Assembly: GCF_900241005.1 (NCBI RefSeq)
Contig: NZ_OEST01000001.1
Span: 248,001-312,000, forward strand
From: Bacteroides cutis
GTDB lineage: Bacteria > Bacteroidota > Bacteroidia > Bacteroidales > Bacteroidaceae
DNA length: 64,000 nt
Reading direction: 5' to 3'
The notes under the pieces were generated by a model. That model did not search any database. It saw only the letters and a list, made by a program, of their open reading frames with translations, and was not told the origin of the DNA. Position numbers and translations under genes: made by a program. Positions 63,674-64,000 of this stretch are shown piece after piece. Every line of letters starts with the position of its first letter. Within the stretch, counting starts at the first letter, position 1.

Positions 63674-64000
63674 AGCAGTTTTCTGAAGCGACTCGGGTAC
63701 AGATGCCTGCAATGGTTCATCTTACCCGAATAGGATATACTTACTTTGGTAAGCTGAGTGAAGATAAGAACGGCACAGTCTATGACGGTGACACGAATAT
63801 TCTTTTACCTGTTTTTGAGCAACAATTCAAAAAGCTGAACCCTGGTCATGAGGGTGAATGGATGCAAGTACAGAAAGACATCCGCAAAGAATTGAATGAT
63901 GATGACCTTGGACGTGGTTTTTACAACCGCCTTAAAGCCGTATCTCCTGTAAAACTGATAGACTTTGACAATATCGGAAACAATACCTTCCATTTTACAG
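63670..64000 (+). CDS. hsdR: Type I restriction endonuclease subunit R (3' truncated by the window)
   Basis: The first 110 codons are visible. TRVQMPAMVHLTRIGYTYFG is the hallmark HsdR N-terminus, followed by YDGDTNILLPVFEQQF and the R-protein nuclease-domain region LNDDDLGRGFYNRLK. The rest (nuclease motif, DEAD helicase), and hsdM and hsdS if present, lie beyond the window. The ATG overlaps the HTH gene's stop by 4 bases. Confidence 0.9.
   Translation, partial: MKQFSEATRVQMPAMVHLTRIGYTYFGKLSEDKNGTVYDGDTNILLPVFEQQFKKLNPGHEGEWMQVQKDIRKELNDDDLGRGFYNRLKAVSPVKLIDFDNIGNNTFHFT

Overview
The window looks like a chromosomal segment of a gut Bacteroides (order Bacteroidales). This rests on gene content (fused SecDF, DUF4251 and DUF4491 proteins, DUF4369/thioredoxin lipoproteins, KorAB, ATP-type PEP carboxykinase), on the lack of purine-rich Shine-Dalgarno sites, and on more than twenty upstream boxes matching the Bacteroidetes -7 consensus TAnnTTTG. 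Four of these also have a -33 TTG-type element 19-20 bases upstream. The species cannot be fixed from sequence reading alone. Most of the window is housekeeping; the accessory parts are a surface-glycan cluster (48.6-58.7 kb) and the start of a probable defence island behind a tRNA gene (62.2 kb to the end).

Layout: 0-3.1 kb, the 3' part of a large c-heme-motif/FGE-fold protein. 3.2-8.4 kb, argS, an HU protein, two overlapping rhomboid proteases and an exonuclease/endonuclease/phosphatase protein. 8.4-13.6 kb, an M3 dipeptidase lipoprotein and secDF. 13.8 kb, tRNA-Arg(CCT). 14-20.7 kb, korAB, upp, pckA and a nitroreductase lipoprotein. 20.8-28.8 kb, typA, rpsO, a DUF4251 protein, an XRE-cupin regulator with an acyl-CoA ligase, a PAS histidine kinase, and mtnN-luxS. 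29-34 kb, a YfhO-family protein and a multi-TM protein with a duplicated C-terminal motif. 34.1-44.1 kb, rbfA, an FtsX-type permease, an O-methyltransferase, aroQ-pyk, xerD, a TPR lipoprotein, a DUF4369/thioredoxin-like lipoprotein and YifB. 44.1-48.6 kb, an ADP-forming acyl-CoA synthetase and metG.

The glycan cluster has a flippase, six glycosyltransferase-type genes and a minus-strand operon. That operon holds a DUF115-like protein, a SpsF-like cytidylyltransferase, a NeuB-type synthase, a GT2 and a KdsC-type HAD phosphatase. Synthase, phosphatase and cytidylyltransferase without any epimerase point to a CMP-nonulosonate made through a 9-phosphate intermediate, most simply CMP-KDN. A sirtuin without zinc cysteines, two FKBP isomerases, an Lrp regulator and a DUF4491 protein follow. 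After a CAT-anticodon tRNA come a possible HEPN protein, a small HTH gene overlapping the next start codon, and the 5' end of a type I restriction subunit (hsdR).

The most unusual signal is non-coding. Three intergenic arrays (about 17.0, 31.8 and 58.7 kb) share no primary sequence but the same architecture: tandem units with a 22-base period, each unit a short imperfect palindrome with a spacer of about 6 bases. All three lie between convergent genes. No protein or repeat family I know explains them, and they are the best candidates here for something undescribed.
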